Below, one piece after another: positions 46,832 through 60,285 of a stretch of DNA of 64,000 nt. The notes beneath the pieces are model-generated. The model did not search any database. It worked only from the letters and a program-made list of their open reading frames with translations, and had not been told where the DNA came from. This stretch comes from Straminergon stramineum. Its lineage: Eukaryota > Streptophyta > Bryopsida > Hypnales > Calliergonaceae. The position numbers and the translations under genes were made by a program. Position 1 is the stretch's first letter, and each line of letters opens with the position of its first letter. The stretch spans positions 13,893,001 to 13,957,000 of the forward strand of contig OY987266.1 in assembly GCA_963920665.1 (NCBI GenBank), in the 5' to 3' direction.

Positions 46832-47972
46832 TTAAAGTATTTTTTAAATGAAAAGAGGTTCTGGAATCTTCAAAAGATTCCCTAATTGATTCCTAATTTA
46901 AATGATTCCTTGAAGATTCTTTAGAAATTCTTTTTAATTATCTTCCAATCTATCGTAAACTAAATTTTCTATTCTAAAATTAGTATTTTTAGGGTTTTAT
47001 GGAAATTCAGAAATTACCTTTCCAACAAGGTAAAATACTAAAAACTAATTCTTAAAAAATTATTAATGAATGAAATTTGTTTTAAAAGTCTAAGGAGTTA
47101 AATTTCATTCATTAATTATTTTTTATTCTAAACAAACAATTTTAATCTTAAATGTTAATTTTCTTTTCTAATTTTCCTAAATTTTCCAAAGGTTTATTTT
47201 GTCAAGTGAGATTTAAATCAAATTGAAATTAAAAGAAAGGAAATAAAAAGAAGTTTAACGTACCTTTTCCATGAAGTGATCGATCGTACTGTCCTCGAGG
47301 ATCATGAGGTGAATGGTTTCATAGTATCCCGCTCCATCCTCCATTTCGCTATTTCATCACGCCATTTGAAATCAATTCTTGTTCGATGTTGTTTTTTAAT
47401 TTCAATTTTTCTTTTCCTACTAATGGTTATGGAATTTTATTAATTTTGGTTGTATTTAAAATAATTAGAAATTATTTTAATACCTCAAAACCTTTTAAAT
47501 CCACTAAATCAAATCAAATCTAATAAATCCTAATTATTTTGTAATTTCCTAATCTTTCAAAAGATATTAGTTGGCATTTTGTCTTTATCCATTTGTCTTA
47601 TTAAGCCTAACAAAACAAAACCTAACCAAAGCCTAGCCTTCTAATTCCTAAAAGAATCCTAATCAATGACTAACCAACAACTTAGTGAATAGTAATTAGA
47701 ATAAAATCAAATTCAAACGATTTTCACCTCATTAATTATCTAGATTCCTTTTCTTCTTCTTCTTCCTTTCGTCTCTAACCTTTCATTTCAACTTCTTCAA
47801 CTCTCATTTGTTATGTCGATTCATTGTTCTTTGTTTCTCAAGAAGTGTCTGAGTGTGGCGATTTGAAGGTACCTTGTTTAGACCTTTACTAAGTTATAAT
47901 AATTCTTGGAGTGTTTTAAAATCTCACCTTATAAATCAAGGGTTGTTTTGTCAGTCTTTGCTTCAGTTCTGT

Positions 47973-48100
47973 ACTGATTGAACTCCCTGGACTCTGATCG
48001 GGTTGAACTCCCTGGACTCCTGTCGAATTGAGCTCCCTGGACCCCGTCGAGCTGGTCTCCTTGAACCTTGGTCGAGCTGAGCTTCCCGGACCCCGGCTTG
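47973..48100 (+). repeat. Minisatellite, unit about 25 bp
   Basis: Around five units of the form GTCGAGTTGAACTCCCTGGACTCC occur in a GC-richer island within the solo-LTR-like segment. The overlapping open frames on both strands follow from the repeat and are not genes. Confidence 0.7.
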
Positions 48101-48830
48101 TCGAGCCACGTGGAACCACTCCGTTGGTCGTTCCCCTCGCGACCTCGTTGTTAATCCGTGTCACGCCTGACACGTGGCACGGTGCGGTTGGTTCACCTCT
48201 GCCGACTGTCCTGCTCACTCTGCTGAATCGGCCTCCCTGTCTCTCCCGATTCTGAACTTGCTGGACTGTAGTCTCATGAGTTTAAATCAACTGGTTAGCC
48301 AGTAAGACCCCTGGTTTTGGTCTTCCGTATTAGTTATAGAATCACAGCTTTGATTCTCCTTCCTTTATGGCCACACTAATAAATAGAATTAATTTTCAGA
48401 CTTAATTAACTCTAACACTAATTAATTTTTAGGGAATTTTGGGAACTTCTTAATTTCTAAACTAACAATCTAATTTTTTTGGGATTTTTGGGAAAAGGTT
48501 AAAACTAAACAACTAAGTATTCTAAGCTAAAAATCTCTTTCTAAGATAATTTAAATGACTCTAACTAAAGGGAAACTAATCTAAATCTTGGTTTTCTCTA
48601 ACTACTACTAAGGGTTTTATCAAGAATTCAAACTAAGCAATTTTGACTACTTTTTCCTACCTTAAAATGTTCCTAATCACTACTCTTGCAAAGCATTTTT
48701 CGAAGCATGCACTAAGGAAATTTCCCAAGTGTTAATTTCAAATCTTTCAAAGTCAAAGCTTCGCCGTGCGGGGGCAACCCCAGGTGTACACGGTGTCAAA
48801 GATTAAATTTTAGTATTTTGAAAGTCAATC

Positions 48831-48960
48831 TTTAAAGGAGGTACACATGACAATGTTTAAACCGAACTTTAAAGATTAATTCTCTAAAATTTCCAAGTTT
48901 CCAAGTTTAATCACTAAAGGAGGTACGCATGACAGTGTTTAAACCGAACTTTAGCAATTA
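48831..48960 (+). repeat. Short direct duplication
   Basis: AAAGGAGGTAC(A/G)CATGACA(A/G)TG followed by TTTAAACCGAACTTTA occurs twice, 78 bases apart, inside the TG...CA insertion. Confidence 0.7.
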
Positions 48961-51900
48961 AAGTCCCAATCTTCGTTATACAACGAATTTTGGGCAGGGG
49001 TTGGTTTAATAAACTTTTGGTAAAGTCAAGCTTCACCGCCTTAAATATATTAATACCAAATTCTGTTGTAATGAGCACAATTTGTTAGTATTCAAGAAAT
49101 CTTAAACGAAATTAGAGTTTGGAGGTCTATTCCTTCCAAAACTCTCACAATTCAAAGAAAATGGAGGCTTAACCTCAAGAACTTAACGAAATCAAATAGA
49201 AATCACTTTGAAGGGACCCTCTCGTCCTTCAAAGTGTGCAAATCAAGAATTAGAATGAAACTTAGGTCGGTTCTCGACCTGGATCAGTGCTCCGACCACG
49301 CCGATAGCACAAAAGCAAAGGTTAGATATAAGAATGAGGTTGAGGGTTTGACAAAGTGTCAGTACCAAGGAAAAAGAGAAATGAGGGTACCGAAAACCTC
49401 GAGGGAAGGGCCTTTTATACTTGTCCCAGGCCCCTCCCCGGTAAGTTGTCGGTGGAAAAACATTTACTTTTGATCCCGAGATATTTCCTAAACTACCCTA
49501 ATGTAATTCCAAAATAATCTTTGTTTAATGGAGGAATTCTCTAGAACCCTTTCCATTTAGCTAATAAATCTTGGCTAAATCAAATCCAAGATCTTTCTCC
49601 AAAGATATTTTGAAAATAACCCTAATTAACCTAGATATTTTGCTAATTAACCCAAAGTATTTCTAAATTGTCCTTCTTTAAACAAAAGATGGATTGTTAC
49701 GCAACAAAAGAGGTCTTACCCAAATCCAATCTTCAATTTTCCAAAAGATATTTGCGAAATTAACTTTGAATTACCACAAATTACTATAAAAAAGTCAAAC
49801 CTACTGCTGGACCCCTCCTATCTTCTAGGGAACAACTCCAAATTGAAAAACGATTGCGCCATTGTGTTTAGAAGACCCAAATTAGCCTAGGTGACCCCCT
49901 ACCCTCTTCTTCCCAGCCATTTGTAAGCGTAAAATCACTCATGGTAACTCCAAAGAAAGGTGAAAACTCTAACTTTTGGAATTTGTTTCTTTTGAGGAAA
50001 CTCTCTAGCTAGGGTTACTTAGAAGGTTCATGGGAGTAAGAAAAGACCCCTTATTCATGTCATTTGGACACCGCCACCTCCTGGTACGCCGGTCAACCCG
50101 CCGTAAAGTTGTAAATTCTTCAAAAGTCCACTGTCGTTGCCGATTCTGGTACCTAGGAATGTCAGAATGTCTTCAAACTTTGCAGAGCGCTTAATTAGCA
50201 CACAACACTCTATCCTAATTTTTAGTGGGATTTTACTACAACATGGGTAATTCCTAGGAAATTACCACCATGTCTAAATGCCGTTGACTTCCCATGGAGT
50301 CATTGTAATAGTTTCAGGAAAATTCCGAAACTTTTTGGGTAGCTTCTAGGAAACTCCCAAAACCAAAGTGCAACATTACATTTCACTTTGCACTATTAAT
50401 AGGGAAGCTAAAATTAGCAATTCCCTTTTAATTTCCGCCCGAGGGGGAAATTATTCTTGTATTGGGGAATCTTGGAACAACCGGCTCCAATGTCGGCTCT
50501 TGGCATACTTTTAGAATAAAAGCACCTTTCTTTATACTCCGGTCGCTCTCCCATCACTTTATTTGCAGATTGGATAATTCTTCTATAAGTTATCTGCAAA
50601 TAAGAACTTTACCAATCCAAATTCTTTACGAATTGGATGGCAACCTATACTAGACTCTCTAGACCTAAAATAGACTAAGCCAGCTTGTCACATGCCATTG
50701 TAAGACTTAGTTTAACATGGACAACTACTAGGACTGGCTAACACTCAAACCCTTAGTTCTCTCGGAAACACTTAGTCGACCTCTCAGACTCTCAACTAGG
50801 CCTTAGAAGTATAAAATTTGAGTATTTTATATACTCTACACTTCTAAGATGACCCCTCACTGTATTGGTAGGGACTTCTACCAAATACCACTCAAACACT
50901 CTTTTTATGCATTTTTGCAAATAATTATGCTAAAATACTGACTAAAAAAAAAAAAAAAAAAACCCTGAGTTCCAAGTGCTAACTTGAGGGCTCACAGCAC
51001 CCGGCCGTCCATGCGGTTGAAGTTTGCCATTGTGAAGCCATATCGATCCCTCTGAAGATTTGGAAAGCGAGGATCTTGGGTCGCCCGAACCCAATCACAA
51101 ACAAAGATAGTAGTGTAATGATTCCTATAGTCTAACTCTAGAATCTCTTCGATGTAGCCCACGTAGTCATCGGTTCTCTCCATGGGTCGTCCATTGTGAA
51201 GCCCCCATCGAAGTTGGCGAGTGAAGGATGCCACAACACCAGAATTACATGTGACAAATCCTCCTTCGGCACTACGGATGCGCAAGTGCATTCCAAATGC
51301 ATACATTTGTCTATGTGAAGTAGCAAAACGCTCAAGTGTTTGGCTGTATTGCAAGACATCATCATTGACATCTTCAGATGCATCTAGTAGAATCTTCACT
51401 TTTTCAGTCAACCATGTTGCAAAGGGAGGCAAGTCTAACAAATCAACTGGGTATCGCATAGCCACCAATGGATGCCGACGACGGAAAGTTCTTCAGAATG
51501 CCTCCCTCTGTTGCCATCACTGTGCTTTTGCTAAAATGAACTCCCTGCAAGGCATTCCATGCACGGGCAGTAAGATAGTGTTAGAGGACATGGAATAAAA
51601 CTACCTTTGCAAGAACATGTGAAACACGCCGTGCGTCTTTTGTGGCATGTGCTTCAATAGAGGTACAATATAGAGGATGTCCTTGTACGTCACAGAGGAC
51701 GTCTTCTGTGACATGATTCGTGACAAATGAATTGAATGCGTTCTGGTGCCTTAGTCTACTAGAACATGGTAGTAAACAATTGAACCAACGCAAAAGTATT
51801 CCATGCTTGCAATAACTAGGGCTCGACATTGGCACATGCGATTGATTACATCTTCAACCAATCATGAAGTATGACCAAAAAGGGGGTTCAGGGTCACTCA

Positions 51901-54900
51901 CTAGTACCATTCCTCTAGGCAAGCTGTGTTATCTAAGACGAAGGCATGTGCATAGTTGCGGAACTCATAAGACATTTTTCGCTTTTTTTGGCAATTCGCA
52001 CATAGAATTTCATCATTCATGGTTGCATCTTCGTCAGGATCCCAGACACGCTGGGATGTTCCTCTGTACTGGTGCGTATACTCGGTGCAAAAACCAAGGG
52101 TATCATCCATCCGATACCCTTCCGCAATATTGCCTTCAGGATGTGCAAATGTTCTGACATAATCCTTCAATGTTTTCATGTAACGCTCTATAGGGTACAT
52201 CCACCTACAATGCACTAGACCGCATTTGAATAGTTGTTCCACAAGATGCACAGGCAAATGAGTCATGACGTTCAGAAATGTAGTTGGGAATTCCTTCTCC
52301 AACACGCAAGTTGCCATGACTACATCCCGCATCATATCCAACTCTTTTGCTTGTCGTACTTCTTTGGCACACAGTCGTTGGAATACTCTACTCATTTTGA
52401 TTATAGCCAATCGCACAGTCTCATCTAGTACATTGCGAACCGCTATAGGGAGGATCTATGAAACATATTGCACAACAAGAAAAAATTCAGTGCTCATTAA
52501 GTTGGCATCAATCACACTACAACGGAGGTAGTGGTTGAAGGTTTAGGCCCTTCACTTGTCCAATCGTCTGATTTTCCAAGGGTAGATCCACTAAAAATAG
52601 GTTGTGTACTACGTCTAGTCAGACAGAGTTGCTTCCTCTCACTCTAACACCAGAGCAACATTAGCGTGCATCACATTAGATATGAAAGTGTCTCTTTGTA
52701 CGTCAATGTTGACATCCTTGTAGATTGGAAGTATAGTCATTTGGAAGAAATTAATGAAGGCGACAGAGGGGAAGGCAGTGAATCACACCTGCTGCATGAG
52801 GACATGATAATCGTGTGTTTTCATATATTGCAATTTCCCATCCACCAAGCGCTTGTGGATGCTTCCCACATAGTTTGTAGGAGTTCGAATGTTTGAGACA
52901 ATGCCCGTGAACTCCCTCCGCTCCTGTGGTTTCAATACGAATGGGGCATGTGGCATATAATATCCATCTTGTTGTTGCTGTGGAGGTTGCAGCTAGATCT
53001 CTTCGCGGATGCCTAATTCCTCTACATCCACCCGACTTCCTGGACTATCATTCATGCCAAATAAAGTCTTGACTATGTTCTCACATAAGTTCTTCTCGCA
53101 GTGCATGGGATCCAAGATGTGGCGTTCTAATAAATGCTACAAACATGGAAAAGAATTAAGATGGTCAGCATTTGCTAGTCAAACAATGAATTCTATATCT
53201 GCTTCTTTGAACCCATGGTCAGGATGTAAACTTCTACTTACTTAGACCTCTATTGGAGCCACTCACTTGACATCAACATTGACAGACCTTGGTCTGCTGG
53301 TTGTATGTTGAAGTACTCATGTGCGTCCCGAAATAATTACCCGTGTCCGGAAGGATACATGCATTGACATCCTTGTAGACGAAACATGCCTACTCTAGCA
53401 CATGCACGTTTTTACATGTTGGATGTAATGTCTACTGTGACATACATACTGTGCGGAAACGTACAATGCATTGTAAGCGACGACTAACCTGCCAATATGA
53501 GAGTTCGTATAAAGCACTAAGGTGCTTCACTCCTGTTACATGTATAGGATCATCTGGTCCATTCTCCTTCCCACCAAGATCTAGGTAAGATTGCCACCAT
53601 GCTGCATATCGTACAACATCTTGTCCTGACATGATTCGTGGCTTCTCACGGTGCTCTACTTTTCCATTAAATCTTCTATTCCGTCGGTATGGGTGGTGGC
53701 GAGGTTAATAACGGCAGACACCACCATATACAATCTTAGAACCCCTGATTCTTCCATTGGGAAGTATGCCATTTGTTTTTGCCATGCGTGCATCTGTGTC
53801 AGGTCCACAACATGGGCAACCCTTATAGCCCTTACAACAAAGTCCTGAAATGAGCCCATAAGCCGGAAAATCTGAAATGGTCCACGAAAGTAGCGCACGC
53901 AATTGGAAAGCGCGACTGCCTTCAGGTCTGGAGAAATCCATTGTTGGAACAGCGTGCCAAAGTTCATGCAACTCTTTTAGTAGTGGACACAAGAGGATGT
54001 CTATGTTTCTTGAAGTTGGTGACTGCTTGCCTGAAATCAATATGCTCAAAGAAATGAAGAATTTCTTTGTGACAAACCAAGGCTCGAAGTTGTATATTAG
54101 AATTAGCACTGGCCACATCAACCAATTTGTGTTGCTGAGTTTGAATGGATTCACACCATCCAAGGCTAGAGCAAGGCGCATGTTACGAATCTCAGATCCG
54201 AAGTTGCCAAAAGCGACATCTGTGTTGACATGCTTCCACGCTAGATTGTCTACTACGGAACGCATGACGCCATCATTGCTAATGTGTTTTGTATAGCCTG
54301 TTAGCATACGTGCTATCTCAGACGACCTCCACATCCGTTTCAGCCTTGGAATCAATGGAAAGTGCCGAATGACCTTTGTTGGAATCGTGTCTGAACCATC
54401 AACCCAACGTGCCTTCCCGCACTCAGGACAAGCATTCAGCCCTTCGTACTCATCTTTGAAAAGCACGCATCCATTCGAACATGCATGCACATTGTTGTAG
54501 TGCAAACCCAGTTGCCAGATGCTCTTCCGTGCCTCATAGTGTGTTCCGGGCAACTTGTTTCCCGTGGGCAACAAATCCACATGCAAAAAGTGAAACAACT
54601 CGTCTGTGAATTTATTGCTCACACGGAACACTGTGCACATGTTCATGATGATGATGGTGGCTGAGACAATGCTTGTCTTTGAACCCGGATACAATGTTGT
54701 TGTCACCTCTCTATACAAGTCTTCCAATCCATCCACAGTATCCACAATGTTGTCCTCCTATTCTATCCACTCGCCATCATCTACCTGAGCCTCTTCATGT
54801 AGTGCGTCTCCTCTATCAAACGCCTCTATGACTTGGCGTTGGATGTCGTGATACTCATCCAAAGGAGTTAGATTGTCCCGCTCATCATCATTTGCACCAT

Positions 54901-56897
54901 CTACATTGTTGTCGGTGACATCCGCTGTAGCGTCATCTTGAACAACGTCTACAATGTCATCGTCAAATGCAACGTCCTCCACCCACAATCCCTGAGGGGG
55001 GTAGCCATCGGGGGGGTCTCCACCAATCATGGACTTGTCCAGAAATGGATCATGCCCCATCGCCGCATGGTGTCGTCGGATGACTTGGATAGTTTTGCGA
55101 CATCCGCCTTTGCAGTCCCTACAAGGACATGGATAGGAGCATACATTTTTTTCAGTGGCCACCCGCAACTCAGTGTGTAATATCAAATCACCCACAGGGA
55201 TGTGGCAAAGCGTACGTCCGTCATTTGTGATTCGCATAGTAGCACCATGTTGACGAGCGGGATTGGCACGGTATGCCATCACAACTTCCTATTTCGTATA
55301 TGCACACAGTCATCAATGAATGAGATTACACACCTGTTGAAAAGAGCCTGCAAGAAGAAATAGAATCATTGTTACTACCCTGGCTTCTCTGGAAAGCGTC
55401 ATTGAGTACGTCCACTCCGACGTTATGGATGACAGTTTCAGATGTAGTAGACATCTTCTTAGACGTTTGCTTCCACATTGTCGTCATTGTGAAGTCACTA
55501 TCGACATTGGGGAGAATCATTGGAATGTATGTATATAAACTACTGAAACCCTTCTTATTAGCATACCCATGAAATTCCTCAGGGAGTGACCTAGCAAAGG
55601 TGCTCTACTGCTTCCAACAAACATGTATTTGTAAACCTGCCCTTACTCGTCATAGTATCCATGACTCACTTTTTGTGAAAAAGTGCATCCGTACATGGAT
55701 CACTTGTTTTAGCGCAACGACGCATCCTTCCTAGTAGTTGTTGACGATAATATTCTCTATGAGTATTGGTCATCATTTTAGACGTCAAATTGTCAAGGGG
55801 GACATCGTATAGGACATCTCGGGTAACAAAGCAGTGTACTGGCTGAGATAGATTGCATTCTCAGGAACCCTTTCCCACGTGTCCCATCGGTGTGATGGAA
55901 AAGCAACACTGTACAGAAAACCCCAATTGAAATTGAACATGCGCTTGAACCCTCACTTCTCTCCAAAACGTGCAATATAATAGTTCAATCAATTACTGAC
56001 CTGTATGGCAATGGTGTCTGCACTGCCTCAGTGTGCTAGGGTAGTCCAATTTCGGGAGGCTAGGTACTGAATGTGGACGAGTCCACCGCTGCTGCCGTTT
56101 TGACCAATTTGGTGTCCTACGGCACGAGCAAGCCTTCCAAGCGACCGTGTATGAAGCAAAGTGGAATTGGATATCCAACAAGTGGGCCTCAAAGAAGTTC
56201 ATGCTTCCTGAAGTCCGATGAATATCAAGCAGCAACAATGGCCGTCGGTGAACAACCCCCCTGCGTTGAACAAGTATGCCTGTACTGCAATTTGCACCTC
56301 TTATTTCTTGACTGATTCGATTTTCCTTGTAGAATCAACTCCTCCACTACCGGTGTAGATTCCGAAATTTCTGGTGCCGATGGCTGTCGAGGCGGCTGCG
56401 ATGGTTGTGACGATGGCCGCTACGATGGAGAGGGTGCCACGGCTATAGGGACTGCCACGGCTATAGGGGCGCGGGTATAGGCTGACGTGGTTGTCTTCAA
56501 TTGCTTACCTGCGTTGCGCCATCGTTTTTCTTAATCTGTTTTGTGGGACGTGAAGCTCTTGGACTTGCTCCCCTATACGTTTAATTGTGCTCGTTATTCA
56601 AGTGTCATTCTCTCAACGGATGTGTGGCGGAAGTGGGTATTGTAGGTGCTGTGTGATGCCTTGTTGTGAGTCGTCCATGCGATTGTGAGGGAAATTGAGG
56701 AAGGGCGATGGTGATGGCCTAATACTTGCATGAGGGCTTTTCAATTCCACGCTTTCCTTCTTCCTGTGGGTTCGCAGTAATGCTTTCATTGAAATTGCAC
56801 CTTTGTTGATTGATATTCCCTATCAAGTTTTGACAGTCCTTGTGTGGGCTAGCAGGAAGGTGAGTTTTGCATCCAGTGGACAGGTGCTGTTGTAGAC

Positions 56898-59800
56898 ATG
56901 CCTCGGCTAAGACAGAAACGGAAGGAAACATCACCAGTGTGCACTACCGCGTCAGAGGAGGAGCCGGCACCTCCCGGAGTGCATGTGCGAGGGGCGGGGG
57001 AGCGTCGATCGAAGTCTCATGAAGATCCTGGACGTGGAGCGCTGTCGAAAGGGAAAGGTACTGCCCGGCAGCAATCGACCCAAGCGAAGAAAATGAGGTT
57101 ACTTGAGCTACCGTCAGAAGAGGAGGACGAGCAGCAGCCAGTGGAAGGCGAGCAGAGTGTGGGCATGGCGGAGAAGTCTTTGTCATGGAGGTAAGCAGGA
57201 AACCCTTATATTCAATCCCAATTCAATTGTGTTAGGGTAGTTTCATATCGGCGTGTGTACATTTAGAGTATTCCGTCATAGGGTTCCGCAATCAGGCATC
57301 TCTGTGGACGTCTCATTCAACACATGTTTGTAGACCATGTCTCCACGGACGTTTCAAATGATGTCTCAATTGACATGAAGACGTTGTCGGAGATGTCAAT
57401 ACGTTTTGGAAGACGTCATTGGAGACATGTCCGTAGGTCATGCTCAAATTCCCTTGTCTTTTACATGTGCTTATTCTGGGGTTCATAGCATGTGTGCATT
57501 ATAGTGAGCCATCAGTTGTCTTCTGCAGTACCTATAAGTCATATTTGCACTTAGATGTGGTTACTTTGGACGTTTTATTTGACGCCATATAGGACATCAC
57601 ACATGTCATACATGTCACTTTGGACGTCACCTGGGACATTGTATTGGACGTCCAATACAACGCCCACAGTGTGAATGTGACATTCGCATTGGATGCATCC
57701 ACCTACAATTGCAGTGGTAACTGTCATCAAAGTAGATGAAAGAATAAGTCAGAAAGTCAATTAACGAAGCGGACCAGCCTCCTCTCACATCAGAACTTCA
57801 AAAACATCTACGTAGGTCAATATGAGTATGCACCCTCCTCATGCATAAGGTGAGTTTTTCTATGCAGTCGAGGTTATGCTACAGCCTCCGACAATGATGA
57901 TGATGATTGCAACACCGACGATGCCATTGAAGCTTTACAACCTACACGACAACGGAAGGATCATTCTACAACAACAATGAAGAAACCCATTGAACTTGAT
58001 GTACAGGGATTTCCTTTTGGTTCCATGAAGGGCAATTTTCTGAGTGATGTTAAGAAGTATGCTAAGTCCCTAGACCCGACATAGGGATGGGAAGGACAAC
58101 CAAAGCAACACAAGAGGCGCTTCTTCACGCGCTTGTACTCTGGTTCAAATCTTTCATTGACTACCCTTTCCTTGGTTTTTTCAATGACTCAGAAATGCTT
58201 GTGTCTCAGAGGATGTCCCGGATAACATCTTCACTAGCATGTTCTTGGTGACGATGATGTCTGATTTGCATGTAGCCAATCCGGAACGGGGTCATCCTCA
58301 GCCCCTGCCCTCATTTCCTACTTAGTTTTTGTCTTTGTCTTTTTATTGAATGTGAATTTTGTCCTACTAAGAAGCTAATGTGAAGAAGGATTGAAGGATT
58401 GACCAAATGTCAGTGGGTTGCAGAGTGGCAAATGGTTGGTGAGTCAGATCGAGTTAGTGAGAAGTCCCTTCAGCCCTTCATCACAAAGGTGTTGATCAAC
58501 ACCCGGTGGAAAATTGGGCAAATGATTGATGCAGGCATGGATAGACCCTCGGACATCAACCCTGAGTATTGGGAGACTATTTCCGCCATGCGCAACACAA
58601 ATGCCTCTCAGAAGCGATCTCAGCACATGCGCTCAATTTCGAAGGGGAAGGGGTCCACAACTGCGTAGCTCAAGTCAATTGAGAGGGAGGTGGTTTCACG
58701 GTTGGTGAGTGTGTCGAATCGGTGTATGTGCATTGGACTTGTACTTTATGCCATGTTCATTTCCGTATTCCATGAGATGTGAACGCAGACGTCAAATGCG
58801 ATAGTTGTTGTCAACTCCAATGTCTACACACAGTACACAGGTATGATGCTACACACAGCTGACATCGTCGTTTGTGTCATCCACAACAACTATTTTGTTA
58901 ATAGTGTTGCTCATCACCTACAAAATGCAAAGCCCAAGTCTTCTATTCTTTAATATGTCTGTGTTCTTCTATGTAGACCATGTTGAAGAATAGGCCACCG
59001 TATGATACGGAGGTTGATGCAGAAGTTGCTAAGGAGTTCCAACGAATCCAAGAGGAGAAGAGGAAGAGTCGTACAGATCATGGGAGAGACATTGAGGAGG
59101 TGTGGACGCGCATCACGGACCTTGAGGGCAACGTCACACACTTAGGGGAGAACGTCTCAGCATCGCACAAGCGGTTGGAGGAGATGCTGCATGAACTCCT
59201 ACAAAATCGAGGCGCCAAAGAAACGACAGCCGCTGAGGACGTAATAGAGCCGTCTTCATCTACAAAGGTTGTGGAGACGTCAGGGCTGACGTCGACAACA
59301 ACGGAAGCATGGACATTGGTTCAGAAGGATTTTCTTCTGCCAATGCTTCATCCGGTCCCCATGGGGAATGTGGCACAACCTGTCCTTAACATCGTCGATA
59401 TTGACGTCGCCGAAGGTGTCACTAGAAACGTAGGCGAGGAGGAGGATGTTGCTACGGTAGATGTTGACGACGATGGTGCTCCTGAATGTGACGAGGACAA
59501 TGCTGTGGATGATGTCGATGTTGAGGAAGAAGAGGGAGACAAGACAGTGGAAGATGTCTATGCCATTGTTGGCATTAATGGAGAGGGGACAACAATCGGG
59601 AGTCCTGTGGATGCCACTGCCAATACGTTCCTGCAGCAAGTAAGTGACCTTGGTGTCTGGTACAGTGGTACCTACCTTCACTTAGAGTAGAAGTTGTCCA
59701 ATTTTATTTTTCTCTCTTCTTCAAATTAGAGCATTGAAGTAGTGTGACATTGTGATGTGAGACGGCCGAAACTTCTAGAAGACACCAGCGTGTTCAATTA

Positions 59801-60285
59801 GACATTGGATGTGATGTCTGAAATGGACATCTACATTGACGTCCAAAGAATGTTAAGCACATTGCATGCAGGTTCTAATGTCTTAGTGCCACATGTAATC
59901 TTAGGATGCCAATGACATCCCGGCAGAGTCCACAAGACGACCTCAACGTGGTGGAAAGAGCACACAATCCAAGAAAGGAACAACTACAATGGAAAACACC
60001 AAGAAGGCGTCACCAAAAACAGCGGTTCCTAAAGTTGCAGGAATGAAGCCGATTGGTCTTCCTAAACCTCCCCAAGCTGCAGTGAAGGTAAGCACAAATT
60101 TATTCACAAGGCACACACTCATGTTCTCTTTGTATGCCATGATTGTCACCTCATAGAAAGAAAAGGCAACATGTAAGTACTCTCTATCATATAGTTCCTT
60201 AGTAACTCGTGTGTCCATTCTGAATGCTGATGCAATGGTGCAGGTGGCAAATGCCAAGAAAGTGGATGCACCTCGAAGGAAGTGA
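56898..60285 (+). pseudogene. Second gene of the CACTA element (TnpA/TNP1-like), decayed
   Basis: Divergent from the TNP2-like gene. Probable exons: 56898-57190 (basic, starts MPRLRQKRKETSP), 57868 to about 58200 (acidic DDDDCNTDD, GWEGQPKQHKRRFFTRLYSG, with an in-frame TAG at 58082), 58399-58668 (PEYWETISAMRNTNASQKRS), 58977-59639 (coiled-coil-prone EEVWTRITDLEGNVTHLGEN, then an acidic tail), 59905-60087, and 60244-60285 ending in TGA. Donors and acceptors fit for exon 1 to 2 and exons 4 to 6. The WETIS...SQKRS region recalls plant Transposase_24-type proteins. In En/Spm the second protein binds subterminal motifs. Assignment rests on position and weak motif resemblance. Confidence 0.5.

Larger units (their letters stand above)
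45379..50996. mobile_element. 5.6-kb TG...CA insertion with 5-bp target duplication; probable solo LTR
   Basis: The segment begins TGTGAG and ends CTCACA, and is flanked by GCACC on both sides (45374-45378 and 50997-51001). It splits the transposase C-terminal region. TG...CA ends plus a 5-bp duplication are the signature of LTR retroelement integration. No gag, protease, reverse transcriptase or integrase reading is visible, and I see no repeat of one end at the other. The simplest reading is a single very long LTR left after recombination, or a large non-coding LTR derivative. Subtracting the nested TTAA element gives about 4.7 kb. It includes a 19-base A-run near 50944-50962. Confidence 0.65.
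45183..55282 (-). pseudogene. CACTA TNP2-like transposase gene, decayed and split by an insertion
   Basis: From ATG 55282: an N-terminal part with the Cys-rich block CSYPCPCRDCKGGC, then after a TAG at 54758 the Transposase_21 domain (HYNNVHACSNGCVLFKDEYE, CPECGKARWV, VIRHFPLIPRLKRMW, MRLALALDGVNPF, LSWTISDFPAYGLISG). A TAA at 53705 follows, then HPYRRNRRFNGKVEHREKP to a donor at 53489. The next exon starts at 53136 (HLLERHILDPMHCEKNLCEN). A DUF4218-like part lies at about 52480-51898 (VHLVEQLFKCGLVHCRWMYP). A DUF4216-like part ends at 50997 (EEILELDYRNHYTTIFVCDW). The C-terminal piece HCQQVFFLNDPQRQGWKIV resumes at 45377-45183, beyond a 5.6-kb insertion. At least four in-frame stops are visible. 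A further open segment at 55520-55326 may be an upstream exon. Confidence 0.9.

Noticed and set aside
50943..50963. Poly(A) tail of a LINE or SINE
   Set aside because: The A-run lies about 35 bases inside the TG...CA boundary and is not followed by a target duplication at that point.
45379..50996. Full-length LTR retrotransposon with paired LTRs
   Set aside because: Ends and target duplication fit, but I could find neither a repeated terminal sequence nor gag-pol coding; a solo LTR fits better.
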